Source: Ferruginibacter sp. HRS2-29 (lineage in GTDB: Bacteria; Bacteroidota; Bacteroidia; Chitinophagales; Chitinophagaceae). Taken from it: a stretch of DNA of 64,000 nucleotides. The notes under the pieces are model-generated. The model was given only the letters and a program-made list of their open reading frames with translations, did no database searches and was not told the DNA's origin. A program made the translations under genes and the position numbers. The stretch is from assembly GCF_024343615.1 (NCBI RefSeq), contig NZ_RJUB01000136.1:1-64000 (forward strand), read 5' to 3'. This document shows positions 55,320-63,724 of this stretch, in pieces. Numbering within the stretch: the first letter of the stretch is position 1; every line of letters starts with the position of its first letter.

Positions 55320-58300
55320 ATGACCTTTAAACGCATCAACAACATTACCGGATGGGTAGTTTGCATCATTGCCTGTTCAGTGTACATTTTAACCATGGAA
55401 GCTACAGGAAGCTTCTGGGATTGTGGCGAGTTTGCCTCCAGTGCCTACAAGCTCCAGGTTCCGCACTCGCCGGGTGCACCTTTCTTCGTATTAATAGGAA
55501 GGCTTTTCATGGCGCCATTTGGCCCTGAACATGCCGCCACCGGTATCAACCTGATGAGTGCGCTCGCCAGTGGTTTTACCATCTTATTCCTGTTCTGGAC
55601 CATCACTCATTTTGCAAAAAAACTGCTGGTAAAAGATAACGAACAACCCGATGGAGGAAAATTGTTCGCCATCATGGCTGCAGGTGTTGTGGGAGCATTG
55701 GCATATACTTTCTCCGATTCATTCTGGTATAGCGCTGTAGAAGGCGAAGTATACGCTCTTTCCTCTTTCTTCACCGCATTGCTTTTCTGGCTGATGCTGA
55801 AATGGGAAAACAATGTTACCGCCGAACAACTGGCCGGTATCAAAGGCCATTTTACCAAAGCCGACAGGTGGATCATCCTTATATTTTTCCTGATGGGATT
55901 GTCGATCGGTGTGCATTTATTGAACCTGCTTACCATCCCGGCGATCGTAATGATCTATTATTTCAAAAGGTACAGGGTAACCAAATGGAGGACTTTCTTC
56001 GCATTCATCATCGGTTGTGTCATCACCGGTTTCATGCAGAAGGCCCTTATCCAGTGGACCGTTAAAGATGCGGGCAACCTGGATATCCTTTTCAAAAATA
56101 ACTTCGGATTGCCTTTCTTCTCCGGTTTCGCCTTCTATTTCATCGTAGTAGTTCTATTGTTGCTGATCGGGCTGAGGTTCAGGGAAGAAAAAGTGACCAA
56201 GGCCAAAATGGGTATCTGGTTCGGATCCCTGATTGCATTCCTGATCCTCCCTGCCATCCTTTATTCAGGCGATGACGGCCTGGGCGGAAGGATCTTTGTA
56301 CGGATCATCATTATCGGTGCAGCGGTAGCAGGTACGTATTTTGTAAAATTATCCAACCTCAAATTTTTGAAACTCAGCCTGTGGTGCTTCCTGTTCATAC
56401 TGTTGGGTTGCTTCTCTTCATATTTCACCACGCTTGTTCGCAGTAACGCCAACGTAGCCCTGGATATGAACGAAGTAGATAACCCGGTGAACTTCTTAAG
56501 CTACCTTTCCCGCGAGCAATACGGCGACTGGCCGATCCTGTACGGACAGGATTTTACCGATCAGGTACAGGATTATAAAATGGTTAATTCCTATGTAAAA
56601 GGAAAAGATAAATATGAACTTTCCGGAAGGAAACTGGAATCTTACGTATATGCGCCCGGCGCAACACATTTCTTCCCAAGAATGTGGGATGCCAGCAACG
56701 ACCAGGGTAGGGCTGATTATTACGCCGCCTGGATGGGGCTGCAGCAAAACCCCGGCACCGATTCTTTCAAAAAAGACAGCGATGGCAATTACCTCACAGA
56801 AGATGGCGAAGTAGCCAAACCATCTATCGGCGACAACTTCAAATTCTTCATGGCCTACCAGATGAACTGGATGTACTTCCGTTATTTCATGTGGAATTTT
56901 GCCGGCAAACAAAACGATAACCAGGGTGTTTATATGAACAATGTTCGCGATGGCAACTGGAAGACCGGCATCGGTTTCATCGATAAGATCAGGCTGGGCG
57001 ATCAAAGCACCCTTCCGGATACGCTTAAAAATAACAAAGCGAACAATAAATTATTCGCCCTTCCATTCATCCTCGGGCTTCTTGGCCTGTTTTACCAGGC
57101 TAAAAAAGACGACCGCGATGCACTGGTAACTGGCTTGCTTTTCTTCTTTACCGGTATCGCCATTGCTTTTTACCTCAACATGGCGGGCAACCAGCCAAGG
57201 GAAAGGGATTATGCGTTTGTAGGTTCTTTCTACGCATTCAGCATCTGGATCGGATTGGGCGTGCTGTATGTAAAAGACCTGTTTTTCTCTGCTACAAAAA
57301 ATGCAAAGACCGCGGGTTATGCAGCCGCATTGGTTTGCCTGCTGGCAGTACCGGTATTGATGGCCAGCCAGGAATGGGATGACCACGACAGGAGCAAAAA
57401 AGTACTGGCAAGGGATCTGGCGATCGATTACCTGCAGAGCTGCGAAAAGAACGCTATCCTCATCACATTCGGCGATAACGATACTTACCCGCTCTGGTAC
57501 GCACAGGAAGTGCAGGGCATCCGTACCGATGTAAGGGTGATCAACAGCAGCCTGCTGGGTACCGACTGGTACATCAACCAGCTGCGTTATAAAGTAAACG
57601 ACAGCGACCCGATGGATCCGATCTGGAGCGCAGAACAGATCGAAGGTTCGAAACGCGATGTGGTGTACAATGCCCCGGTAGCAGGCACCGACCCTTCACG
57701 CCCGATGGACCTTTATACCATGATGAAAGATTACGCCGGCAGCGACGACCCTTCAAAAGTAATGGTAAGGGAAGGTTCTACCCTGAACCTCTTCCCTACC
57801 AGGAAAGTGACCGTACCGGTAGACGAAAATTTTGTAAGGCAGAACAAAACCGTGAATGCAAATGACAGCGTGGTAAAACAACTGGAATTTGAAATACCGA
57901 AATCGGCTTTGTATAAAAATGATGCCGCTATTTTGAACATCATCGCTTCCAACAAATGGAAACGCCCGATCTACTTCACTTCTCCGTACGATAATCTTGG
58001 CTTCCAGAATTACCTGCGCCAGGATGGGCTTTCTTACAGGCTCGTTCCGGTACTGAATATGTCGAATGATGTGAACAAGGATTGGATCTTCGACAAGCTG
58101 ATGAACACATTCGTGTTTGGTGGGGCAGACAAAGCAGGTGTTTATTTTGACGAAGAAAACCGCAGGCACCTCAATAGCATCCGCCTGGCTTATGCACAGG
58201 CTTCGGGCAATCTTGCCGAAGGCGGTGAAGAAGGCAAAGCAAAAGCCCGCAAAATGCTGAACCGTTGCGACCAGATGATGCTCGACGGCAACTTCCCGTA

Positions 58301-58607
58301 CGGATATACCAGCCGCGGACAACAGCACAACCAGATCTCCTTCCAGTTCCTCATTGCTGCTTACAAAGCAGAAGATATGAAACTGGTGGAAAAAGTGACG
58401 GCCAGCCTGAAAAAAGACATCGAGCAGCAGCAGGTATACTACCAGAGCCTCGAAGGATGGAAAAGGGAAGCCCTGGAAAGAGAAGAAGCCAGGAATGAAA
58501 ATTTCCTGCGTGGATTGGAGCAGATCAAACAGGAATTCTCCAAAAGGACGGCTATTCCGCAGGAAACCGGCACCACCATTCCTCCACCGACCGATACCAA
58601 CAAATAA
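55320..58607 (+). CDS. GT117 (DUF2723) membrane glycosyltransferase, O-mannosyltransferase-like
   Basis: 1095 residues. The N-terminal half has about ten helices with the GT-C signature region MEATGSFWDCGEFASSAYKLQVPHSPGAPFFVLIGRLF; the acidic pair of the first loop would be the catalytic Asp/Glu. Helices continue to about residue 680, including FMAYQMNWMYFRYFMWNFAG and NMAGNQPRERDYAFVGSFYAF. A soluble C-terminal part follows (about 700-1095), with FGDNDTYPLWYAQEVQGIRTDVRVIN and a helical Glu/Lys-rich end. NCBI names this family glycosyltransferase 117, related to TMEM260. It probably glycosylates exported proteins from a lipid-linked donor (inference). Own promoter and terminator. Confidence 0.88.
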   Translation: MTFKRINNITGWVVCIIACSVYILTMEATGSFWDCGEFASSAYKLQVPHSPGAPFFVLIGRLFMAPFGPEHAATGINLMSALASGFTILFLFWTITHFAKKLLVKDNEQPDGGKLFAIMAAGVVGALAYTFSDSFWYSAVEGEVYALSSFFTALLFWLMLKWENNVTAEQLAGIKGHFTKADRWIILIFFLMGLSIGVHLLNLLTIPAIVMIYYFKRYRVTKWRTFFAFIIGCVITGFMQKALIQWTVKDAGNLDILFKNNFGLPFFSGFAFYFIVVVLLLLIGLRFREEKVTKAKMGIWFGSLIAFLILPAILYSGDDGLGGRIFVRIIIIGAAVAGTYFVKLSNLKFLKLSLWCFLFILLGCFSSYFTTLVRSNANVALDMNEVDNPVNFLSYLSREQYGDWPILYGQDFTDQVQDYKMVNSYVKGKDKYELSGRKLESYVYAPGATHFFPRMWDASNDQGRADYYAAWMGLQQNPGTDSFKKDSDGNYLTEDGEVAKPSIGDNFKFFMAYQMNWMYFRYFMWNFAGKQNDNQGVYMNNVRDGNWKTGIGFIDKIRLGDQSTLPDTLKNNKANNKLFALPFILGLLGLFYQAKKDDRDALVTGLLFFFTGIAIAFYLNMAGNQPRERDYAFVGSFYAFSIWIGLGVLYVKDLFFSATKNAKTAGYAAALVCLLAVPVLMASQEWDDHDRSKKVLARDLAIDYLQSCEKNAILITFGDNDTYPLWYAQEVQGIRTDVRVINSSLLGTDWYINQLRYKVNDSDPMDPIWSAEQIEGSKRDVVYNAPVAGTDPSRPMDLYTMMKDYAGSDDPSKVMVREGSTLNLFPTRKVTVPVDENFVRQNKTVNANDSVVKQLEFEIPKSALYKNDAAILNIIASNKWKRPIYFTSPYDNLGFQNYLRQDGLSYRLVPVLNMSNDVNKDWIFDKLMNTFVFGGADKAGVYFDEENRRHLNSIRLAYAQASGNLAEGGEEGKAKARKMLNRCDQMMLDGNFPYGYTSRGQQHNQISFQFLIAAYKAEDMKLVEKVTASLKKDIEQQQVYYQSLEGWKREALEREEARNENFLRGLEQIKQEFSKRTAIPQETGTTIPPPTDTNK

Positions 58608-58625
58608 GTCAATAAACGAATATGT

Positions 58626-58656
58626 AAAAGCCCTGCTGAAAAGCGGGGCTTTTTAT
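58626..58656 (+). terminator. Terminator of the GT117 gene
   Basis: AAAAGCCCTGC and GCGGGGCTTTTT form an imperfect stem (one mismatch) followed by TTTT. Confidence 0.8.
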
Positions 58657-58724
58657 TTACGCATTTAACAAATCGGCCAGTTGTTTGTTATGTAAATTGC
58701 GTTAGAATGAAGAATGCCGCCCAT

Positions 58725-58791
58725 CTGTCAGCCTGAGCTTGTCGAAGGCGGTTTAAATACTTATCTGCCTTCAACAAGCTCAGGCTGACAG
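58725..58791. repeat. Second copy of the CTGTCAGCCTGAGCTTG palindrome
   Basis: Arms 58725-58748 and 58768-58791 pair over 24 bases with one mismatch. The arms match those at 2400-2465, while the 19-base loop differs. Two copies at unrelated loci mark a dispersed repeat family. It is followed by an AATTCGTGTAATTCTTG tract. Confidence 0.85.
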
Positions 58792-58850
58792 AGCCAAGTA
58801 ACTTCCAAATTCGTGTAATTCTTGTTTCAAAATTTGTGTAATAAAATATT

Positions 58851-59948
58851 ATGAAAGGCTTCAACTTCTCCAAATACGATCCTTCACAAAATGCCCAGAC
58901 AAAATTTCAACAGCTGCTTGATCTGTTCATGCAACTGCTGACTTATACCAGCGGCGATTTTGGCGAAGCGATGCAATGGCTCAACGAGCTGGATAAAGAA
59001 TATAAACTCACCAACGATGATTATGGCATCGGTGATTTCCTGGAAGAATTGAAACAGAAAGGCTATATCGATGAAGGCAAGGAAAATGGGGAAATAAAGA
59101 TCACGCCGAAGACCGAACAAGGCATCCGCAAGAAGAGCCTCGAAGAGATCTTCGGAAAGATCAAAAAGACCAAACAAGGCAATCATCATACTTTTAAGCC
59201 GGGTGGTGGCGATGAGATCAATCCTGAAACAAGGCCTTTCCAGTTTGGCGATACGATGGAGCAGATAGATTTCACTTCTTCCATCCGCAATGCGCAGATC
59301 AACCACGGTATCGACAGTTTCAGGATGCAGGAAGACGACCTGGAGATCAGGGAAACCGATTTTAAATCGCAGACCTCTACGGTACTGATGATCGACATCT
59401 CCCACTCCATGATACTTTATGGTGAAGACAGGATAACACCGGCGAAAAAAGTGGCCATGGCACTGGCCGAACTCATCAAGACAAAGTACCCGAAAGACAC
59501 ATTAGACATCGTGGTGTTTGGGAACGATGCCTGGACGATCGAGATAAAAGATCTTCCATACCTGCAGGTGGGGCCGTATCATACCAATACAGTTGCCGGG
59601 CTCGAACTGGCCATGGATATCCTTCGCCGCAGGCGAAACCCCAATAAGCAGATATTTATGATCACCGATGGCAAACCGACCTGCCTGAAAGTGGGCGCAA
59701 GATATTATAAGAACAGTTTTGGTATCGACCGCAAAATATTGAACCGGTGCATGAGCCTGGCTACACAATGTAAAAAACTGAAGATACCGATCACTACGTT
59801 CATGATAGCGAGCGATCCGTATTTACAAAAATTTGTGCAGGAATTTACCGAGGCCAATCATGGGAAAGCGTTTTTTGCATCGCTGGATAAGCTTGGCTCA
59901 TTTATATTCAAAGATTTTGAGAGTGGGAAAAGGAAGACGGTGTACTAA
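58851..59948 (+). CDS. VWA domain protein, partner of a MoxR-type ATPase
   Basis: 365 residues. Residues 1-170 are helical and charged, with GFNFSKYDPSQNAQTKFQQLL and KPGGGDEINPETRPFQFGD. A von Willebrand A domain covers about 175-365 with the MIDAS residues DISHS (DxSxS), the downstream Thr region TNTVAGLELA, and MITDGKPT. Such VWA proteins work with MoxR AAA+ ATPases in metal insertion or protein-complex maturation. Here the MoxR gene lies downstream on the same strand, but a GxxExxY gene and hairpin repeats now separate the two. No membrane segment. Confidence 0.88.
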   Translation: MKGFNFSKYDPSQNAQTKFQQLLDLFMQLLTYTSGDFGEAMQWLNELDKEYKLTNDDYGIGDFLEELKQKGYIDEGKENGEIKITPKTEQGIRKKSLEEIFGKIKKTKQGNHHTFKPGGGDEINPETRPFQFGDTMEQIDFTSSIRNAQINHGIDSFRMQEDDLEIRETDFKSQTSTVLMIDISHSMILYGEDRITPAKKVAMALAELIKTKYPKDTLDIVVFGNDAWTIEIKDLPYLQVGPYHTNTVAGLELAMDILRRRRNPNKQIFMITDGKPTCLKVGARYYKNSFGIDRKILNRCMSLATQCKKLKIPITTFMIASDPYLQKFVQEFTEANHGKAFFASLDKLGSFIFKDFESGKRKTVY

Positions 59949-59954
59949 AAAATT

Positions 59955-60013
59955 TTGCCGGGAAGACGGAAAGAAAAAAAATAAAATCTGTTTTCTTCCC
60001 GTCTTCCCGGCAA
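59955..60013. repeat. Hairpin repeat, GCCGGGAAGACGG / CCGTCTTCCCGGC
   Basis: A 20-bp inverted pair (59955-59974 with 59994-60013, one mismatch) lies just after the VWA stop. The same arms recur at 60532-60595 and, degenerate, to 60890, on the other side of the GxxExxY gene. Confidence 0.9.
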
Positions 60014-60141
60014 CACAACAAGTTTTACTGGTAATAATCTCTTCGTTTAGCCGGTAAAAACGCATGAAAATTCTTCTTGTTTTAATTGTATACGTGATAG
60101 TTTAGTTCTGATAAATTTTACTCATCAGAAAAATAAATATC

Positions 60142-60531
60142 ATGTATGTTTTAAACGAACAAGAAGAGTATCTATGTAAAGAGATAGTAAGTTGCGCCTA
60201 TGCAGTTCATTATGAACTTGGGCCTGGTTTATTAGAAAAGGTTTACGAAACATGTTTTTGTCACGAACTTAAAAAGCGTGGGATACCTTTCAAGAGGCAA
60301 GTTCATCTGCCCATAGTTTATGACGGCCTTGAGTTTGATAATGGTCTTGTAATAGATATTTTGGTTGCCGACATGATCATTTGCGAATTCAAAGCGGTTG
60401 AAACTGTCAACCCGATCTGGCAGGCGCAGATCATGAGTCATATCAAACTCAGCGGGTTGCATGTTGGTTTTTTGATCAACTTCAATGCAAGATGGATTAA
60501 AGACGGGACGAGAAGATATTGTATCGAATAG
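60142..60531 (+). CDS. GxxExxY family protein
   Basis: 129 residues with the family signature GPGLLEKVYETCFCHELKKRGIPF (GxxExxY is GLLEKVY) and the PD-(D/E)XK-like core LVIDILVADMIICEFKAVE (acidic, IxEFK) and LKLSGLHVGFLINF-like end (IKLSGLHVGFLINFN). The family is thought to be nuclease-like and sporadically distributed; function unproven. It is flanked on both sides by copies of one hairpin repeat, and its stop codon directly abuts the right copy. This suggests insertion of a cassette between the VWA and MoxR genes. Confidence 0.85.
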   Translation: MYVLNEQEEYLCKEIVSCAYAVHYELGPGLLEKVYETCFCHELKKRGIPFKRQVHLPIVYDGLEFDNGLVIDILVADMIICEFKAVETVNPIWQAQIMSHIKLSGLHVGFLINFNARWIKDGTRRYCIE

Positions 60532-60633
60532 TTTGCCGGGAAGGCGGGAAGAAAAAAATATTACGATTTCCATTTCTTCCCGTCTTCCCGGTAAAAAAAA
60601 AATTAAAACTTCAATAGGAGAAAAAGTATCAGT

Positions 60634-60699
60634 ATGACGTGGGAGAAAAAAAACATTATGATTTCTATTTCTTCCCGTCTTTCCGGCAAAAAAAAATAA
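60634..60699 (+). CDS. Mini-ORF copy 1 in the repeat, 21 residues
   Basis: Encodes MTWEKKNIMISISSRLSGKK plus K. Preceded by AGGAG 13 bases upstream, farther than a normal ribosome site. It is only a candidate: its right half is the hairpin arm sequence, and no homologue is known to me. Confidence 0.2.
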   Translation: MTWEKKNIMISISSRLSGKKK

Positions 60700-60726
60700 A
60701 ACTTCAATAGGAGAAAAAGTATCAGT

Positions 60727-60792
60727 ATGACGTGGGAGAAAAAAAACATTATGATTTCTATTTCTTCCCGTCTTCCCGGCAAAAAAAATTAA
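60727..60792 (+). CDS. Mini-ORF copy 2 in the repeat, 21 residues
   Basis: Encodes MTWEKKNIMISISSRLPGKK plus N, differing from copy 1 at two positions. Same upstream context. Confidence 0.2.
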   Translation: MTWEKKNIMISISSRLPGKKN

Positions 60793-60819
60793 ACCTTCAA
60801 CAGGAGAAAAAGTATCAGT

Positions 60820-60897
60820 ATGACGGGGAGAAAAAAAAACATTATGATTTCTATTTCTTCCCGTCTTCCCGGCAAAAAAAAATTAAAACCTCAATAG
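60820..60897 (+). CDS. Mini-ORF copy 3 in the repeat, 25 residues
   Basis: Encodes MTGRKKNIMISISSRLPGKK plus LKPQ-type end. A deleted T (TGGGAG to GGGAG) is compensated by one extra A in the following A-run, so the ISISSR part stays in frame. The stop lies 9 bases before the MoxR ATG, so it could act as a leader peptide. Confidence 0.2.
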   Translation: MTGRKKNIMISISSRLPGKKKLKPQ

Positions 60898-60908
60898 CAG
60901 AATAAAAT

Positions 60909-62429
60909 ATGAGCACAAAACAAGCAACAACATTAGGCGAATTAAAAAAGAGCGGTTATGTTTCACTGCCGATCAAAGAAGAGATCAGGAAAAACCTCCT
61001 TACCAAGATCAGGGCGAAAGAAAATCCTTTTCCCGGCATCATGGGATATGAAGACACGGTGATACCCGATACCGAAAGGGCATTGCTGAGCCGGCATAAT
61101 ATTCTGTTCCTCGGTTTACGCGGACAAGCTAAAACCCGTATGGCACGCCAGATGACCGAACTGCTGGATGAATATATACCGGTGGTTTCGGGCAGCGAGA
61201 TCAACGACGATCCGTTTAATCCTATTTCAAAATATTCCAGGGACCTGATTGAAGCAAAGGGCGATGCTACACCGATCGAGTGGCTGCACAAAAGCAAACG
61301 CTACGGTGAAAAGCTGGCAACGCCTGATGTAAGCGTTGCCGACCTTATCGGCGATATCGATCCAATCAAAGCAGCTAATCTCAAACTGAGTTTCGCGGAT
61401 GAAGAAGTATTACATTACGGCATCATCCCGAGAAGCAACCGCTGCATTTTTGTGATCAACGAATTGCCCGATCTGCAGGCACGTATCCAGGTTTCGTTAT
61501 TCAACATTCTTGAAGAAGGCGATCTGCAGATACGTGGTTTCAAACTTCGTTTACCCCTCGACGTTATGTTCGTCTTCACCGCCAACCCTGAAGATTACAC
61601 CAATCGTGGCAGCATCGTAACACCTTTGAAAGACAGGATACAGAGCCAGATATTGACGCATTATCCAAAATCGATCGAGACGGCTTTGCAGATCACCGAA
61701 CAGGAAGCTGCTATCAACGACGAGCAGAAAAAAACGGTGGTGGTAAGCGATCTCATCAAGCGACTGATTGAGCAGATCGCTTTTGAAGCAAGGGAAAGTG
61801 AACTGGTAGACAAAAAAAGTGGTGTAAGTGCAAGGCTGACCATTTCGGCCTACGAAAATGCTGTTAGCGCTGCTGAAAGGCGTGCCATCATCAATGGCGA
61901 AAGCAACACGCAGGTGTGGCTCAGCGATCTTGTGGGCATCATCCCCTCCATCACCGGAAAAATAGAACTGGTGTATGAAGGCGAACAGGAAGGCCCGTTC
62001 CAGGTAGCTTACAACCTGCTGGAAAAAGCTATCCGCACACAGTTCATTCAATACTTCCCGAATCCTGAAACACTGAAGAAAAAGAAAGGAAAAGAAGCTG
62101 CCGAAAACCCTTACAAAGCCATCACCTCCTGGTTTGACGGCGGCAATTCGCTCAATCTTTTCCTCGAAATAAAAGACGATGATAAAGTGCAGATGCTGTA
62201 CAAAGTAAGCGGGCTGCATGCCCTGGTGAAAAAATATTTCAATGCAGGAAGCGAAAAGGAAAATGCCTTACTGATGGAACTGGTGCTGCACGGGCTTGCA
62301 GCCTACTCACTGATCAGCAAAAAAGTGATTGATGGCAGGATAGAATTCAAGGACCTGATGGGCAGTATGCTGAACTTAGGTACGCAGCATTATGGGGAAG
62401 ATGATTTTAATGAAGAAGATTTTAATTAA
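60909..62429 (+). CDS. MoxR/magnesium-chelatase-like AAA+ ATPase with altered Walker motifs
   Basis: 506 residues. The AAA+ core is clear: GYEDTVIPDTERALLSRHNILFLGLRGQAKTRMAR (Walker A region), CIFVINELPDLQARIQVSLFNILEEGDLQIRGF (Walker B and sensor 1 region) and MFVFTANPEDYTNRGSIVTPLKDRI. Walker A reads GLRGQAKT with Ala where Gly is usual, and Walker B reads INEL with Asn in place of the first Asp. The C-terminal 200 residues are helical with a Lys/Asp-rich end (EDDFNEEDFN). It should act with the upstream VWA protein as a MoxR-VWA chaperone pair. Its stop opens a TGTATGA heptad tract. Confidence 0.88.
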   Translation: MSTKQATTLGELKKSGYVSLPIKEEIRKNLLTKIRAKENPFPGIMGYEDTVIPDTERALLSRHNILFLGLRGQAKTRMARQMTELLDEYIPVVSGSEINDDPFNPISKYSRDLIEAKGDATPIEWLHKSKRYGEKLATPDVSVADLIGDIDPIKAANLKLSFADEEVLHYGIIPRSNRCIFVINELPDLQARIQVSLFNILEEGDLQIRGFKLRLPLDVMFVFTANPEDYTNRGSIVTPLKDRIQSQILTHYPKSIETALQITEQEAAINDEQKKTVVVSDLIKRLIEQIAFEARESELVDKKSGVSARLTISAYENAVSAAERRAIINGESNTQVWLSDLVGIIPSITGKIELVYEGEQEGPFQVAYNLLEKAIRTQFIQYFPNPETLKKKKGKEAAENPYKAITSWFDGGNSLNLFLEIKDDDKVQMLYKVSGLHALVKKYFNAGSEKENALLMELVLHGLAAYSLISKKVIDGRIEFKDLMGSMLNLGTQHYGEDDFNEEDFN

Positions 62430-62538
62430 ATGTATGATGTGAGATGTATGATGTATGATTTCTTTCGATTCGTAAGTATTTCCAAGGGTTGAAAAGTGTT
62501 CATTGCCGAAAACATCATACATCTCTCATCATACTTCA
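62430..62538. repeat. Inverted heptad arrays between convergent genes, unit TGTATGA
   Basis: The left arm (62430-62458) starts at the MoxR stop and the right arm (62513-62538) runs into the minus-strand stop of murB. They are nearly perfect complements, including a shared irregular unit (TGTGAGA / TCTCTCA). Both arms are thus anchored on stop codons. Confidence 0.92.
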
Positions 62539-63573
62539 AATAATATTCACTTCTCTGTTAAGCATCACGCCGAATTTTTCCTGCACACTGTTGATGATAT
62601 CATTGCTCAGCTGCAATATTTCGTTACCATTGGCATGGCCATAATTTACCAGCACGAGCGCCTGCTTTGCATGGCAACCTGCATCTCCTTTGCGGTAACC
62701 TTTCCAGCCGCATTGTTCTATCAACCAGCCTGCGGCAAGTTTTACCTTATCATTCGGCAATGGATAACCAACTATCGAAGGAAAATCTTCTTTTAATTGT
62801 TCAAATTTTTCCGCAGCTATCTCGGGGTTCTTAAAAAAACTTCCGGCATTACCGATCACTTTCGGATCAGGCAATTTGCTCTGGCGGATATTGATGACCG
62901 CCTGTGATACCGACTGGATATTGAGTTCCTGTACTCCCATCTTTTCAAGCTCCTGTTCGATGGCGCCATATGATGTATTGAAACGTGGTTTTTTATTGAG
63001 CCTGTAGATCACATTCGTGATCACGAACTGATCCTTTAGCCTGTTTTTAAATATACTTTCGCGATAGCCGAATTCGCAATCGGTATTGCTGAAATAAACC
63101 GTGGTATCATCATAGCGATGATGCGCTTCGAGTGAATGAAACACGTCTTTTATTTCCACGCCGTAAGCGCCGATGTTCTGCATCGGTGATGCGCCTACAC
63201 TGCCCGGTATCAGCGAAAGATTTTCAACCCCTGCTAATCCATGGTTCAGGCAAAAAATCACAAACCCATGCCAGCTTTCGCCCGCACCCGCTTTTACATA
63301 CACATGATCCGCATCTTCTTTGATGATGGATATTACACCGATCTCATTTTTTAGAACAAGTCCATCGAAATCTTTTGTAAATAAAATATTGCTCCCTCCA
63401 CCGAGAATAGTAGTTGAAAGTGGATGATTGAAAGTGGAAAGTTTTTTTTCGTTCAGCAATTCCTTTAGCTCATCGATACTTTTAAAAGCAGCGAAATATT
63501 TTGCGCTGGCATCAATGCCGAATGTGTTATATGTTTTTAAAGAAAAATTTTCCTGCATGATTGTCTTGCTCAT
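62536..63573 (-). CDS. murB: UDP-N-acetylenolpyruvoylglucosamine reductase MurB
   Basis: MurB reduces UDP-GlcNAc-enolpyruvate to UDP-MurNAc with FAD and NADPH in the cytoplasm. The 345-residue type I protein has LGGGSNILFTKDFDGLVL, PGSVGASPMQNIGAYGVEI (FAD site), GYRESIFKNRLKDQFVI, VIGNAGSFFKNPEI (catalytic Ser) and the end FGVMLNREVNII with the catalytic Glu. The start is ATG 63573; ATG 63558 (MQENFSLKTYNTFG) is an alternative closer to the conserved region. Single gene. Confidence 0.95.
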   Translation of the reverse strand: MSKTIMQENFSLKTYNTFGIDASAKYFAAFKSIDELKELLNEKKLSTFNHPLSTTILGGGSNILFTKDFDGLVLKNEIGVISIIKEDADHVYVKAGAGESWHGFVIFCLNHGLAGVENLSLIPGSVGASPMQNIGAYGVEIKDVFHSLEAHHRYDDTTVYFSNTDCEFGYRESIFKNRLKDQFVITNVIYRLNKKPRFNTSYGAIEQELEKMGVQELNIQSVSQAVINIRQSKLPDPKVIGNAGSFFKNPEIAAEKFEQLKEDFPSIVGYPLPNDKVKLAAGWLIEQCGWKGYRKGDAGCHAKQALVLVNYGHANGNEILQLSNDIINSVQEKFGVMLNREVNII

Positions 63574-63604
63574 AATTTATCATTCGGATTTCCGATCCAC
63601 AAAT

Positions 63605-63668
63605 CGTTCCTACGGAACGAAACGGTTAATCATTTACGGTTCTACCAACACATCGTTCCTACGGAACG
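63605..63668. repeat. Two copies of the CGTTCC-TAC-GGAACG palindrome
   Basis: CGTTCCTACGGAACG at 63605-63619 and 63654-63668 each form a tight hairpin. The flanks AACGGTTAATCATTTACGG resemble the CCGTTAA after the double palindrome at 4666-4721. REP-like. Confidence 0.75.
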
Positions 63669-63724
63669 GCGTTATTCTATAAGTAACGCAAATGATCATT
63701 TTTTCTGGCCTGTTTTAAATTCTT

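Larger units (their letters stand above)
60532..60908. repeat. Tandem 93-bp hairpin-containing repeats up to the MoxR start
   Basis: One full hairpin (60532-60595) is followed by three units of about 93 bp (starting near 60583, 60676 and 60769). Each contains AATAGGAGAAAAAGTATCAG, an ATGACG, an A-run, ATTATGATTTCTATT, and CTTCCCGTCTTCCCGGC. A partial fourth unit leads into the MoxR start codon. Each unit holds a short ORF (see the next features). The 377-base region has no other gene. Confidence 0.92.
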
